Source of the DNA: Trileptium ribeirensis
Taxonomy: Eukaryota > Nematoda > Enoplea > Enoplida > Thoracostomopsidae
NCBI GenBank assembly: GCA_030248225.1
Contig: JASANE010000851.1
Coordinates: forward strand, 115,873-179,872
DNA: 64,000 bases
Direction of reading: 5' to 3'
Shown: positions 37,201-47,773 of the stretch, piece by piece
How positions within the stretch are numbered: the first letter of the stretch is position 1
How the letters are laid out: each line of letters opens with the position of its first letter
Notes under the pieces: generated by a model
Told to the model about the DNA's origin: nothing
The model's database searches: none
The model's input: the letters and a program-made list of their open reading frames with translations, nothing else
Program-made: the position numbers and the translations under genes

Positions 37201-38949
37201 AAATGTTACTTAGCTACTGACTATCTATTATACTAGTTTACCAAATAAAATTGTCCATCACATTTTCTATGGTGATACTTGATATTTTAGCTCGCAAAGA
37301 AATCATCGCTATGTTACACACTATAGTTCGCTAAAGAAAAATATTATTCAATGCATTAGAATAAGTATCAACGAAGCATGTGATTATGTACGCGAAAAAT
37401 AAACGCATAAGTTTGGACAACTGCACTCAGAATTTCCATTTTGTCTCGCAAAATCGAATTTAACTGTCCTAATAACCACCATCACTGTTAAGCTATTACC
37501 ATAGGTAGAAAGTCCATGTCTATCTTTATGGATCGTTTTATGTAAAATTTTAAACTTTTAGGGATATGACGCTGATCGACAACGCTAAACATTGTAAACG
37601 ATGATGCGGTTCGGCGAGTATAATGGTGCAGCTGTTGTTCATTTTCACTGTGATGATACTCAAAAAATCTGAAGTTCTAATATAGCTTATATAGCAACAG
37701 TTAATGTATAACGTATGTTGATTGCATTCGGGTCATTTTATCGCAATGTAAGAATCTGTTATATCAGAATTATGTCGGGCGGAAAGGTTAACCAAAATTT
37801 ACACTAGCACAAGTTTAAGCGGCACAAAACAAAAAGCTCAATGACTATTGCACTATACCGAAATTTCTAAATTACCGATTCTTTGGTGTGTTCCTCTTGT
37901 TGGAATTGAGCAAATAGATGTCTTTGCCGTGCACGCTTGATTATTTTGTCGTCGATATCCGTCACATTCATTACGTACAAAACATTGTAGCCGAAGTAGT
38001 TTTGTAACACTCGACGAACGATATCGAACGACATATACGACCTTAAAACGTAATAACAATGGAAGTAAGACTGAAATTGAAGTGAACGATAGTGCAATAA
38101 ACCAACAAAATACAAGAACACCATTAGAACATATGAGAAGTCTAAAAGTTAGCAATAAATTCGAAAACCCCTATCTCACCGCCAAAGATTATCCCCATTT
38201 GTACACTTAAGAAAATAGCAGAAATAAATGATTAACAAAATTTAGCTCTATAAACTACTATTCAAAATACAAATAGCCATCAAATTTTTTATACCCAACT
38301 TTCGCCCGTCGAATATAAAATATGATGCGAAGGCTTATTTTGAGAGACAGTTTTGACTTACGTCATTGGTATAGAAATGTTACATCATGTTTATAGAAAT
38401 GTTATCGCAACATATGTTAAGGAATTATAGACCAAACCTGAGTAACAAAACTTCTCAGTGAATGTAAAGTTCTGGTCAGAACAACTTCAAAGGTCTGTAC
38501 CCGCCTAGCGGCCCGAACCAGTATACACCTTTTAAATCCGTTCGGATCAGTCTCAGAAAATCATCAGTTAGTATATATTGCAATAAAATATTTCACAGTT
38601 TTAGCATCGCTAACAATAAAACTACAGGCAGCTCCGCAATCTAGAGCTAGCAGCGGTAAGGCTAAAAAATTGAGAAAATGGTGTTTACACAAACCTTTAC
38701 ATGCGACTCCAATCTGCGCTATAACTGTTATATTAGAAAGACCGAGTATTACTTTTAACAAAAAAGCATATTTTCACAAATAAAGTCCAGAAACTATTTT
38801 ATATACATCAAAATCTACAAAATATTATTAAAGCATTCATCAATTGTTGTTATAAACGCAATTCAATATCACAATGCTGTCTTGGCTTACCTAGCATGAC
38901 CCATATGAGCAGAGTCATAAACAGTTGGACCACAAATATACCACTGAAC
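18965..38949 (-). CDS. CARS1: Cysteinyl-tRNA synthetase, cytoplasmic type, 11 exons (5' end missing)
   Basis: This class I enzyme charges tRNA-Cys. Exons, 5' to 3' on the minus strand: 38949-38891, 38041-37876, 36234-36142, 33894-33672, 32619-32461, 30928-30755, 28845-28666, 28336-28209, 25756-25290, 22616-22458, 19268-18965. All have AG/GT borders and matching phases, and together give 2112 nt, 703 residues plus TAA. Visible hallmarks are [10 protein letters not shown] and the HIGH-box form HMGH (exon 1), the GWHIEC cysteine and [18 protein letters not shown] zinc and adenylate region (28.8 kb), and KMSKS (28.3 kb). The eukaryotic C-terminal extension with a Lys/Glu-rich coiled stretch ends the protein. 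The split-core insert and tail indicate the cytosolic eukaryotic form. Start-codon exon(s) upstream of 38949 were not identified with confidence. Introns are 0.3-3.2 kb and carry many transposon relics. Confidence 0.95.
19913..21502. mobile_element. 1.6-kb TIR transposon with repeated poly-C motif (TSD GTTT)
   Basis: GGGTCATTTCACGCTACGAT at 19913 is repeated inverted at 21502, and similarity of the ends continues to CTTTTGGTC/GACCAAAAG-like sequence (about 30 bp). GTTT flanks both ends (19909-19912 and 21503-21506). Inside, a motif TTTTACCC(C)nGACCA occurs at least seven times (about 20301, 20479, 20626, 20646, 20795, 20974, and inverted at 19931-19949), with C runs of up to 12. No transposase frame is seen. 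It sits in the CARS1 intron before the last exon. The superfamily is unassigned. Confidence 0.85.
22458..22616 (-). CDS. CARS1: CARS1 exon with [18 protein letters not shown]
   Basis: 159 bp, acceptor CTCAG, donor GTATGT, phase 2 in and out. It encodes the conserved [20 protein letters not shown] then the [10 protein letters not shown] region at the start of the eukaryotic C-terminal extension. Confidence 0.93.
23020..23575 (+). repeat. Interspersed repeat family B, copy 1
   Basis: Shares many blocks in the same order with 27577-28160, including AAGTTGTAGATC, TGTGTCGCGAGATAT, ATCACTTTTGCT and a CTCGCT..GTTTCAAT end. There is no coding frame. It lies in a CARS1 intron. Confidence 0.8.
25290..25756 (-). 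CDS. CARS1: CARS1 exon, anticodon-binding helical domain
   Basis: 467 bp, acceptor TTGCAG, donor GTATGT, phase 0 in and 2 out. It encodes the helical segment with [32 protein letters not shown] and [11 protein letters not shown], ending [12 protein letters not shown]. An ATG further upstream in this frame lies inside the intron and is not used. Confidence 0.93.
26829..27155 (+). repeat. Two partial copies of the family B 5' part
   Basis: Units at about 26829-26985 and 27020-27155 share GACTCTAGATAA/CTCTAGATAACC, ATCGTATTCAG-like sequence and CTTGATGCCCT. The same opening recurs at 27577. They form a degenerate array before the complete copy. Confidence 0.6.
27175..27552 (+). mobile_element. 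378-bp TIR element, family 1 copy B
   Basis: It starts CTGGGCTTTCCA and shares blocks with copy A such as GGCTAAAAATCGTGTCAGAA and GCCTTCAGAACGGAATTTTA. The right TIR has decayed to AATTTGAAGCAG. Flanks TTTTA and TTTTG are a four-of-five candidate duplication. It is inserted in the family B array within a CARS1 intron. Confidence 0.75.
27577..28160 (+). repeat. Interspersed repeat family B, most complete copy
   Basis: About 580 bp, homologous end to end with 23020-23575 and, from ACACTCGTT at about 27672, with 55463-55830. Shared blocks include CGCTATTTCTGGCAAAGGGT, GTCGACGA and AAGTTGTAGATC. No TIR, tail or open frame was recognised. Confidence 0.8.
28209..28336 (-). CDS. CARS1: CARS1 exon with KMSKS loop
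   Basis: 128 bp, acceptor TTTCAG, donor GTAAGT, phase 1 in and 0 out. It encodes [19 protein letters not shown], the catalytic KMSKS loop with its usual flank, then the [19 protein letters not shown] helix. Confidence 0.96.
28666..28845 (-). CDS. CARS1: CARS1 exon with WHIECS and [10 protein letters not shown] zinc site
   Basis: 180 bp, acceptor CACAG, donor GTAAAT, phase 1 in and out. The Cys of WHIEC and the His and Glu of [10 protein letters not shown] are the remaining zinc ligands of the family. All are present. Confidence 0.96.
30055..30503. mobile_element. 449-bp TIR element, family 2 (TSD ATTAA)
   Basis: Left end CAGGCCTCTCTACA pairs with right end TGTGGAGAGGCCAG. ATTAA occurs at 30050-30054 and 30504-30508. 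The interior has no coding frame and is unrelated to family 1, although the TIR is clearly similar. It lies in a CARS1 intron. Confidence 0.85.
30755..30928 (-). CDS. CARS1: CARS1 exon with [19 protein letters not shown]
   Basis: 174 bp, acceptor TCGTAG, donor GTAAGC, phase 1 in and out. It carries the invariant [23 protein letters not shown] sequence that leads into GWHIECS. Confidence 0.95.
31180..31528 (+). mobile_element. 349-bp TIR element, family 1 copy C
   Basis: Ends CTGGCTTCTCCATTA and AATTGGAGACGCCAG. Flanks CTACT (31175-31179) and CTGCT (31529-31533) differ at one base. The interior is a diverged copy of 18367-18726 in the same orientation (for example AACCCAAAATTTTGCCAGAG). Confidence 0.78.
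32461..32619 (-). CDS. CARS1: CARS1 exon with [19 protein letters not shown]
   Basis: 159 bp, acceptor ATTATAG, donor GTATGC, phase 1 in and out. It encodes the conserved [10 protein letters not shown]...[16 protein letters not shown] stretch and ends AKLVPG. Confidence 0.93.
33672..33894 (-). CDS. CARS1: CARS1 exon, insert end and [13 protein letters not shown]
   Basis: 223 bp, acceptor TTTTAG, donor GTAAGT, phase 0 in and phase 1 out. A Ser-rich variable part is followed by the conserved [16 protein letters not shown] that precedes [13 protein letters not shown]. An alternative acceptor 3 nt further in would remove one Leu. Confidence 0.9.
34611..35730 (+). mobile_element. 1.1-kb CAGGGA-ended hAT-like non-autonomous element, copy 1
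   Basis: It starts CAGGGAATAACCGGAACC and ends with the partly inverted CCGGTTACTG. Almost its whole length matches 40223-41368 in reverse orientation. CAGGG ends are typical of hAT elements. No clean 8-bp duplication is visible at this copy. It lies in a CARS1 intron. Confidence 0.78.
36142..36234 (-). CDS. CARS1: CARS1 exon, 31 codons of the eukaryotic insert
   Basis: 93 bp flanked by TTTTAG and GTAATT, phase 0 at both ends. It encodes [16 protein letters not shown] then [15 protein letters not shown], equivalent to the charged helix of the insert between the HIGH half and the DV.T.IS segment. It was found by phase and position rather than by strong similarity. Confidence 0.8.
37876..38041 (-). 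CDS. CARS1: CARS1 exon with [12 protein letters not shown]...[12 protein letters not shown]
   Basis: 166 bp. The acceptor ends TTTTAAG and the donor is GTAATT. The exon completes Arg and then encodes 55 codons, including the conserved [15 protein letters not shown] stretch that follows the HIGH motif in eukaryotic enzymes. Confidence 0.93.
38891..38949 (-). CDS. CARS1: CARS1 exon with [10 protein letters not shown]...HMGHA
   Basis: 59 bp between acceptor TTTCAG and donor GTAAGC. It starts in phase 0 and ends with AG of an Arg codon. It carries the first zinc cysteine (YICGPT) and the HMGH nucleotide-binding signature. Confidence 0.93.
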
Positions 38950-39497
38950 CTGAAAGGAAAACAGAATAAAGGTAAACTTAATAACTAATGCATATACATC
39001 ATGTGTGTTTATGAATGAAATGTAACTTAAACTTCGTTTGATATATAAATGGCACCACCACAGTGAGGTACACAACGAACTGGAATATATCGCCTTTCAA
39101 AAAAGTGTATGCTAAAATACTCGAAACCTCCATGTTACAAGGATATGCCAAAATAGTTAACTTTTGGTTTTCTGCTTATTAAATATATAAAAAATTAATT
39201 TCTAATACTAATACATTGTATTAAATCCTAAAATATTTGTGACAACTGCATGTAACAATATATAAGTATAAAGAAAATAATATTTTCCTCGAAATTGAAC
39301 ACTAGAATTCAAAAGATCGCTGCATTTCGGAGCCAATGAATTAAATATAATTTTGCAAACAAGCAGTTATTAACGATATCAAATTACGCTAGAGTGCGTA
39401 CTGCGTAAGCTTCTCGTGGAGATTGTTGTAAATTGGCTGGCGGCCAAATCAGTTGTCTACAAATTTTAGATGCCCGGATGCCCGTTCTATGACTTAC

Positions 39498-39563
39498 CAG
39501 TGTATGCCCCATTTCAATTTCCGTGAGTATCAATGGTGTTACTAGCATATCAATAATATTAAA
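39498..39563 (-). CDS. Candidate upstream CARS1 exon
   Basis: 66 bp open in phase 0 between a strong acceptor TTTTTAG and donor GTAAGT, exactly the phase needed to join the VQWYICGPT exon. The encoded 22 residues (ending TEIEMGHTL) do not clearly resemble the usual N-terminal LYNSLT...F.P sequence, so this may be a cryptic or alternative exon. Confidence 0.3.
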
Positions 39564-40222
39564 CTAAAAACTTGCGTTTAAAAGTGCCCCATTACATAAA
39601 TATAGCTTCAGAGTATATACTATAAACCAAGCTTTTGGGCTCCGAGGAAAAATCATCGACGAATAAAATTTCAGTGTGAAATATTAGTGTGTAGAAAAAG
39701 TCAATATGATTTCAATTCAGATAACTAAATATTAACCTAAAACAGATAATTCATCAAAATCATTTCATTTGTAACAACTCCATTTATTCATACATAAACA
39801 GAGTTCAAAAGTCCAATTTTGTGTCATATCGTGTTTTATAGAAACACACAAACAGTGCTGGAAGACAAAATTGCGGTGAATGAAGAAACTTTCTCATCGA
39901 AATTTGAAAGGAATCCGTTTAGATTACACTGTTACAAGACTGCTCTTAGCTAAATTATTGCAATTTTAAATCACCAAACTAGTTATTACTATTTTATGTG
40001 TGTTATTATTAGGATGTGATGGATACTATACGCATGAATCGGGCCAATTAAATAGGGCCAACGACTCACAACCAGCAGGTGATTGGAGCAATATTTTGTT
40101 TCGATACACAAATTGTCGGACTGGCGAAATCGCACAACTAGTAAACGTTAAACGTATTAAATTTCAAAAAGTGAGCGCAGCATATTGCAAATTTGCAGAC
40201 AATTAACTAATTAGCTAAGTAA

Positions 40223-41368
40223 CAGGGAGGGAGTCACCGGAATTCCGGTTCCGGCGAAAATCGTGTTGCGGTTGCGGTTCCGGCAAATGGCAAAAACCAT
40301 ACCGGAATGCCAGTTTAAAAATTTTGTTTAAAATTTTCCACATTTTCTGCCTCATCTGTGATCCAAACATATATATATGTAATACATACACAATGATCAA
40401 GTTCCAATATAACCAAACAAAAGAAACGATTAATTGAACAAATTGCCGTGTGAAACGCAAGTAGGACACGTAATTTCAGTACGAATTTTTCATCTTGACC
40501 CTGCAAGAATTTGTTAACAACACAAAGCCACACTGATGCTTGTAGCAGCTATTTTACTATTCAGATGTCTGCGGGGTATATTAGAATTAAACCGGTTCAA
40601 CTCGGTAACAGAGTATGGATTATCTAGAAGTACTTAGCTGTAAGCTTGGCTAACATAAATTGCGTCCAGCACGAGCCAATGCACTTGTAAACTTTGTAAG
40701 TCAGTCTACATGAAAGTAAACTAACGTTATCTGCAACGCAGCTAGAAACTGCTTTCTTGGCAATGAACTGTATTTATTGAAACTGTGCGAGCAGCATCAC
40801 AGTTTGTCTCATTTATAGTATTCAGATTAGAATGTTATCATCATTATCATCTAACTGAAGGGCACTGTTTGTCCAATGCTAGCCTAAAAAGTGTCTGTGA
40901 TCACTGATCAGAAAATTACCTTCTATCAGTTATTTTCTTTTAGAATCATATAAATAAATAATTTCAAGTTTCATACATAAGAACATGTAACAAATATGTG
41001 TGTAGTAAAGGGAGGCGACTAGAGACAGAGCGAAAGTGTGTATTCTACGCTCCAACCTCTGTAAGCACATTCGATTTGACGCAGTATACGCAATGGTGTA
41101 TAGTGGAAGGTATTTTTTGCTCTGGGTATCCAAAAACAGACATATTGATCGATAAATAAACCTTATTAGCTTCCTCAGTCTCTTTAAAGTTTCAGAAAGG
41201 CAATAATGCCATCGCAATACATTAAGTTTAATGTAAAAGTTATTTTTAATGCATTTTAAATCTACTATACCTTCATTTCTTGCTTCATCTGTTTTACTAT
41301 ATATAAATTTCGAAGACCAGGTTCCGGTTCCGGATCCAGTTTAAATGTACGGTTCCGGTTATTCCCTG
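40223..41368 (-). mobile_element. 1.15-kb CAGGGA-ended hAT-like non-autonomous element, copy 2
   Basis: Both ends read CAGGGA inward (CAGGGAGGGAGTCACCGG at 40223; CAGGGAATAACCGGAACC on the minus strand at 41368). Flanking octamers CTAAGTAA and CCAATTAA agree at six of eight positions, fitting an aged hAT 8-bp duplication. A 95-codon minus frame at 40930-41217 has no recognisable domain. Confidence 0.8.
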
Positions 41369-41499
41369 CCAATTAATATATACGCATTACATTGTAATTA
41401 GCATATACGGCCAAGATTTAGGTTTTAGAAATGTTATATTCGGAAGAGCAACATAGAAAACAAATGTGTGCAATATTTTCTATTTTTGAGAACTTTGAA

Positions 41500-41765
41500 A
41501 ATTTTTAAAATTTATCTACTTAATAATTAATTGGTAATTTGCTAATTCTAACTAATTAGCATGTTTTTAACATCCTCGAAAAATAATAAACTCCATACTC
41601 ATAGTGAGCACGGTGAGATGTGGTATACGCACCAAAATAGTAGCTTTACACTAGTTATTCATTGAAAAATAACCAATTATTGTTTAAAATGCTAAAAATA
41701 GGTTAACACGGTTAACTAATTAGTTAAATGCTAATTAACTAAAACCAATTTTGTCAAAAATTATA
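41500..41765. repeat. AT-rich inverted-repeat patch (TTAGC/GCTAA motifs)
   Basis: Repeated GCTAATT, AACTAATTAGC and TTAACTAATTAG motifs face each other across about 200 bp, and AACTAATTAGCTAA also occurs at 40206-40218. It may be a small decayed MITE; the ends are unclear. Confidence 0.35.
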
Positions 41766-42451
41766 TCTCTTGCGCCTGAAGGCATTAGACCTTTCAAATA
41801 AAAAAACATTTAAATAGGCCCAGTAGTTATTGAGGAATTCAACGGACTGCCTGCGGTCGCGATTTTATCCCACACAAAAACGCTTCCTTCGCTCCGCTCA
41901 GTAACTATTATGTTTCAAATGGCATACACTTTGAAATTTGTGATATAGTTGAAACTGCGGATCTAAAGTCGTAGAAGATAACTACAGCTAAATTCAGATT
42001 AATAGGCCAGGTGTAGAAGTTGTTCAGCGCACTTCCACTGTGTGGAACATAAATGATACAGAAAAGTAATACAAAAGAAATAACAACATTAGAGAATTTT
42101 CTGCCAAACATACTCGAAACCAGTTGTATTAGAAATCACCTCCATTATTTTAAATTACTAGGGAGTATTTCTTGCTTGAAACGAAACCATTACATAAAGC
42201 ACGTCAAAGTCAGTATGTGCGTTGACACATAACATCAATTGGTACATACAACTAAAAAATCAAATTTATTCAAATCCTGTAAAGATGTGAAAGATCAAGC
42301 GTTACACTAAGTGAACAGAACACAGCAACTACTCGCCGTCATATTTCTAGTCGGCATTACCCTTACCTTATTATCATGTTTAGGAACGAATACATCTTTT
42401 CTACTAGCAATACGTTTTTGCCATTTTGAATGTTTTGCCACTGTACTTCGT

Positions 42452-43121
42452 TCAGTTACGTATTGCTAGGGTTCTGCTTCTTGAAAGAACTAACACATTA
42501 CTTTTAGCTGGATTTACTTTTAAACCCCTTTCTGTACACCATTTTCCAAGAAATGTTAGATTTTTCTGAATCCTCCTAACATTGACGTCCAGATTTTTGC
42601 TACTGGTGAGCATAACTACGTCATCTGAGTATGCCAGTATATATAAGTCCGCTGATTTATATTTCTTAGCAAATCGTCAATTACTAAAGTCCACAACAAG
42701 GGTGATAACACTCCTCCCTGTGGGCTCCCTCGGCCTAATCGGAATCTTACTGATCACGTTCCCATTGTCGCTGTAGCCCACCTGATACCAACAAGATTGC
42801 TCAACCACTTGCTAATAGTGGCATTAATTCAAATTTGCCGAATGCACGTCGAAAAGTTTCATGTGTTGTTCTATCAAAGGCTCCACCTATATCAAATACC
42901 GCAATCGTATGCTTACCTTGGTTTAACCCACTTTCTAATCTACTTATTAGACCATGAGGAGCTGTAGTAGTGCTCTTCCCTGAATTCCAAATACGCGGTT
43001 TCCTATTTAGCACATATGGCTCCTGGGTCAAAATGCAATCCGACATCTTCGGTTTCTTTTTGCTTATCGCAACTGTAGCCTCTTTGCAATGTTGCAGATT
43101 AATTTGTCTAAAACTAACCAT
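42452..43121 (-). pseudogene. Non-LTR retrotransposon ORF2 remnant (endonuclease start fused to RT core)
   Basis: The frame 43121-42801 begins like an endonuclease domain (FRQINLQHCKEATVAI...ILTQEPYV) and jumps directly to RT sequence AVFDIGGAFDRTTHETFRRA, so most of the endonuclease and the early RT are deleted. After a frameshift and an in-frame TGA the RT continues with GRGSPQGGVLSPLLW, LAYSDDVVML (a YSDD form of the catalytic YxDD box) and KWCTERGLKVNPAKS, stopping at 42452. The order and motifs fit the R1/Jockey/I group of LINEs. The element is inactive. Confidence 0.85.
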
Positions 43122-43490
43122 CCTTATAATTATGGTTTGTTAAATAACTTATAATATTCTCATAAAAACCAAACATTCCTGCAAAATTTGCAGCTAAGAG
43201 ACACCTAATCATATATAGTTGATTACTCACCATTATCATTATATAAAACTTTATCATGACCCTTAAACCTCCAACTCCTAAGGACTGCGAGAAAGGCAAT
43301 CACCCTGGTCTTTTCTATGATTATACCTTCATAAACCTTCATGAAACCTGTTGCCTGTCTGTGGCTAAAATATCTTTTGTTCCTTTTTACTAAGTACTCG
43401 AGAGACAGATGCGCATATATACTGCATCTGTAACTACTCCATAGAGTCTTATTTCAATCTGATCTTTGCTCATTTCCGCAACTACCGCTT

Positions 43491-44600
43491 TCATAACGGT
43501 TTACTGCTGCGGGTTTTTTTAGCTGGACGATTGGAGGCATCTTTGACCTCCAACGTCGATAATTCAAAGTGGGGGCGATCGCCCACATTTCTTAACGCTT
43601 CTCTGCAAGCTTTTGGAAGTGCAAAGATAATCTTCAAACACTTCTGCTGACCACACGGTGATTGGATACCAACCCATGAAGTCAATGCTTCTATTGGCAT
43701 TCGCCAAGCGGTTAACTACCATTTCTACAGAGTAGTCCTTGTTGCTTGGATTCGGAACTACTATAAAAATTCTGCACTGCTCAAATTCCGAGCGCTGAAT
43801 TGCTTTCAAGGCTTCCCCCTCTGTTACTGTTATTCGTTCCACAGCTTTAGATAGCCAGTCTCTGGCCGCCTCAGTCACCAGTAAGTGACCATTCCATGAA
43901 CCAGAGTCTTTAAAGTGGATATGGTCTTCACTAGTCGCACGAAACGTAGCCTCAATGGTATCCTCCCGGATCTTATCAACCTCTTCATCAGAGAAGGTTC
44001 TATCCTGATCATCTGCAGCGATGATAACCAATTCTAGCGCCTTACTGGCTACTTCCTTATAACTCTTAGCTGGGGGTGCTTTAAGAGCGACAGGTGTGGC
44101 TTCTACAGGCTCTCGATTGCGCTTTACAGCGCTTCTATCCACTTGCTCCACCACAGAAGTGTTCGGACCTGCAATAGGCTGCTCCTGCTGACGTGGCTCA
44201 ATCGGTTTAGCTTTATCAGTGAGTTTGGTGTAACCACCAATCTCGATCTGTTTCCTGATGAAGGAGCCAGTTTTCTTCTTTCCAGCTCTACTTCCCCTGT
44301 GAACGGGCCCTACCACTGGTGGACGTGCCACATCCTTCTCCTGTTTCTGACGCAATCGTTCTGATGCCTCAGCTGACTTACTGCGTGCTTCTGCAAGCAG
44401 TGACTGTATGTTAGGTTCGGTGGCGCTCGAAGCAGCCCCCCTAACGAAACTATTGAAGCAATGGCGCGATTCGCAGCCGATTGCTCATTATCTAACAACG
44501 AGGGTTCAGTGGCGCTTACAGCAGCCCTCCCCTCTTGGGCGTCGGAGATGGAAGGTTCGGTGGCGCAAATTGCTGCCCCCTTCCATCTCCTCGGCCCAAT
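43491..44600 (-). pseudogene. Non-LTR retrotransposon ORF1 (DUF4780-like) remnant
   Basis: The main open part is 44355-43564. It includes a basic region (RAGKKKTGSFIRKQIE) and a domain resembling DUF4780, common next to insect-type LINE RTs, with VTEAARDWLSKAVERI and CRIFIVVPNPSNKDYSVEMV. Near 43.64 kb a frameshift moves the end into another frame (CREALRNVGDRPHFELSTLE..., stop at 43491). Upstream, without ATG, the peptide SATEPS/N recurs three times (about 44410, 44510, 44555) with a further frameshift at a G run. It lies directly before the ORF2 remnant in the same direction. Confidence 0.75.
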
Positions 44601-44649
44601 CTAACCTTAGATTCTCTGTAGAACTGGTCAAATAATAACATCTGCCGCT

Positions 44650-47600
44650 ACTGTTTATTATTTCATGATAAAGCATTGAGGCCATTCGCGTGATTAAAAC
44701 CAGTCGAAAGCTATGAAGTGGATGAAGAATCACAGACTGTTTTAGTTATCCACAAATTGGGCATAGTGGACATAATTGCTAACAATGCCTTCGGTTTGTT
44801 GTTTATCTCTAGTCACAGCTATGCATCAGTAATTAATCTAAAAACAATGCGTAGCACTGTTCACATAATTAAGCCGGTTTTTGCTTCAATCTGCTTGCTT
44901 GTAGCCACACTGCTATACCTTATTATTATATCGGTGTAACATTATACAGTGTAAATTTTTTCCGACACCTTCTGACAAGCCCGAAACGCTTTCCCATTCC
45001 AAGAATCTAAGATGTCCAATTTTTGCATAGTTTAAACATAAAAACATCGGCAGGGGTACAGCACGCTATTCAGAAGCGAAGGGGTGCGTAAGACAAAAGT
45101 GGCTGCAGCCGCTTTAAGTCGGCCCCCCTCTTGCTGCGCCATGGCACATCGGTAATGCAATAACGACTTCAAATCGACACTCAGCGTATGTATCTGAGTC
45201 ACCGGTTTATGATCATACAAAACAACAGACTGCCTTTACTGCTTGAAACCAACATAATAAAAATTTTGTGCGATATTCACAATAACTACTGTGGTACTTA
45301 CAAATCAGATTTTTAACTTTCACACGTGTAATAATGACACCATGGCGATGAACTAAATATAGGTAAAAATTGGTAATAAATTCTACAGATTTTGAACTTT
45401 TTTAGTCTCCTCATAATTGTCATTGATAACTTTCTACTCCTACAAGCAGACAAGCGACATAATAACAATGGTATGCTATCTTGTTTTAATGCTTTAACGA
45501 TATTGATACTTGAAACAACTATTGGACCACTAGAACCGACCAATAGTCATCGATACATATTTATTTTAATATGATGATTAATTATAAATTTGATTCTTGA
45601 TCTTTTAAATAATTAACATTTTTTCTATGCTTGGAATCATACTGTCATTCCGCGTCCTACATGTATTAAGGAAGGCAACAAACCTGTGGCTTGAACGACT
45701 TATACAACAATATCAACTACGAATTACTGTCTTCCAAAAACGAGTCCATGGGTTAGTTTACATGTATCGTTGACAAAATTAGGTGGTTCTCAAAGCTGTG
45801 GGTGGTTGACGTTTTAGGCTTTCCACCTTTGTCCAAATCGAGGCCGCTGTCAAATTCTGCACGAAATATGCCCAGCTCATTCTTCCCGTTGATAAAAACG
45901 CACCATAAGAAACGAAGAAATTGACACAAATTAGTGCAGCAAAGTTTTATTTCAAATCTAACAATTTTTAACATTATTACGTAACAATTTTATTTAAATA
46001 TAGTGCAGCCTCAAAAACATATTCGCAGCGTTTCTGAGACGATTTATTAACTTGTAGCGTTTTGCATTAAACATACATCTCGATGCCCTCCTGCCTGAAA
46101 GGGTTAGAGCGGGGCGACACACATAATGTGATAAAATTCGACGCTAATGGATCCGTACCGAGCTAATTTATGCTCTCCTGATAACATTTGCTACAAGGAG
46201 ACGGAAATTTAATATACTTTAAAAATTTTTTTAACAGCAATGGTTGTAGATGTAGGAATCTATTTTTGAGAAATCAGCATTTTTTGCAGCAATTTCCAAG
46301 TATATAATAAGTAACCAGTTTTCAAACTTCTGGTGCGGTTGGAATTTAGTCACATGAAAAGTATTTCGTATCTCTCCGTTAGAAACTACTGTCAAACATG
46401 CACGTTTGACATCATAAAAATTACTACAATATAACTGAATGCAACAAAAATACATTATCACAACATGTAAAATTGTACGAGGATTAAAATATAGCCCTTT
46501 ACGAACTGATATGATTTAGCATAATAAAATGTAATATTACACGTAATACCAAAAAACAGTACCGAATAGTGTCACCCTAAATGACAGCTCTTGGATAGGA
46601 TTGTTCGCAAACTATACAGTGACTACGGAAAAATACTGTAACTGTCGGTGATGAAAAGCAATTTAAATCTAGTCATCCATTGAGCACACTACAGCGACGC
46701 AACACGCATATTTTGGTAAACTACAGTTAACTCAATTTTGTTAGCACGCGAACGGTTAGTCACTGTAGAAGACAAACACTAGGTTGTTTTTGATTTATAC
46801 AAGATACTTCCAGTGAATATTCAAAAACACCAATCTTCACAAAAAGTCAGTGCTACCCGATAGTTTTATCTGTAATGTTACAATATTTGTGACCTCTATG
46901 ATAGCTTGCTTCTCCAAACGCGTGAAAAAAGTGACGTCAAGCAAGCATCTGGAATTGAGAGGCGGTTGTGGAAGCAAAGACGTTCAGTTTATTAGTAGCA
47001 TAAGTTTTAAAATATAAAAAAATTTTTGGGACGACATAAAATATATGTGGGGCTTTTAGCGAGAGCAGATTTACGACAGGGGAGATTTCAGTCGGCATCG
47101 ACGCCAAACCCAAAAATTTAGAAGAACCAGATAAGACAAACTAATATGTCATCATGCTTCTACAATTTTAGTTTCTTGTGTACTTACCTAGCAATATGTT
47201 TTAGCTGCATTCCAGGAACGTGGAACATTTCTCTATAATATATTTTTGGGGACATCATAGCTATTTATGTATTCTTGACTGGGGGTGCAAAGTGTGTCAG
47301 GATTCCAGATTAAAAACATTCAACTGATTTAGTGCGCATGCCTATATCATTACGACCTATAATAGTTTCTATGAACGTGAAGGCATTAGAATCCACTAAC
47401 GACAAATAAGACACAGAATGCGTGAAATTTGCTGTTAGTACAGTAAGTTATTGTATTTCCAGTAGAGTTACGATAGTATATTGCTCTTCGCCAGTGTCAC
47501 GTGCAAACAACCATGTCGTTCCTGTATGCGTATGGAATGCCATCTATTATCGGAAAAGCTTCCGTGTACGAATCGGGAAATCAGCCCGTAATGCCACGAA

Positions 47601-47660
47601 AAGCTGAGCTATTTTTTCGCCAGACAGCGCAGCTTTTAAAATCCCAAGTCCTACAAGCCC
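44650..47660. other. No recognised gene between LINE relic and PLCG
   Basis: Short open frames only. Two spots have splice-like borders on the minus strand: 45350-45295 (ATATTTAG ... GTAAGT, 17 codons) and about 47239-47191 (ATTATAG ... GTAAGT, reading EMFHVPGMQLKHIA). Neither matches the SH2, SH3, PLC-Y or C2 sequence expected next for PLCG. Confidence 0.4.
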
Positions 47661-47672
47661 AACTTATGGTCA

Positions 47673-47773
47673 TCATTCCACCGGTATTATGCAACCATCT
47701 TTCGAACATAACATATTATTCCACGATTTCACTGCAGCGTCCTTCGACACAGTAGTCACAGGCGGCGCCACAG
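47673..47773 (-). CDS. PLCG: Probable next PLCG exon after a 48-nt intron
   Basis: After a 48-nt intron (47821-47774, GTAAGTA ... TACTTAG) the phase is kept and 33 codons are open ([20 protein letters not shown]...IIPVE), then TGA. A lysine-rich piece could correspond to the start of the split PH domain (K.G.LYL.D), but similarity is weak. Either the exon leaves through a weak donor (CCG|GTGGAA) or the gene is truncated here. Confidence 0.45.
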
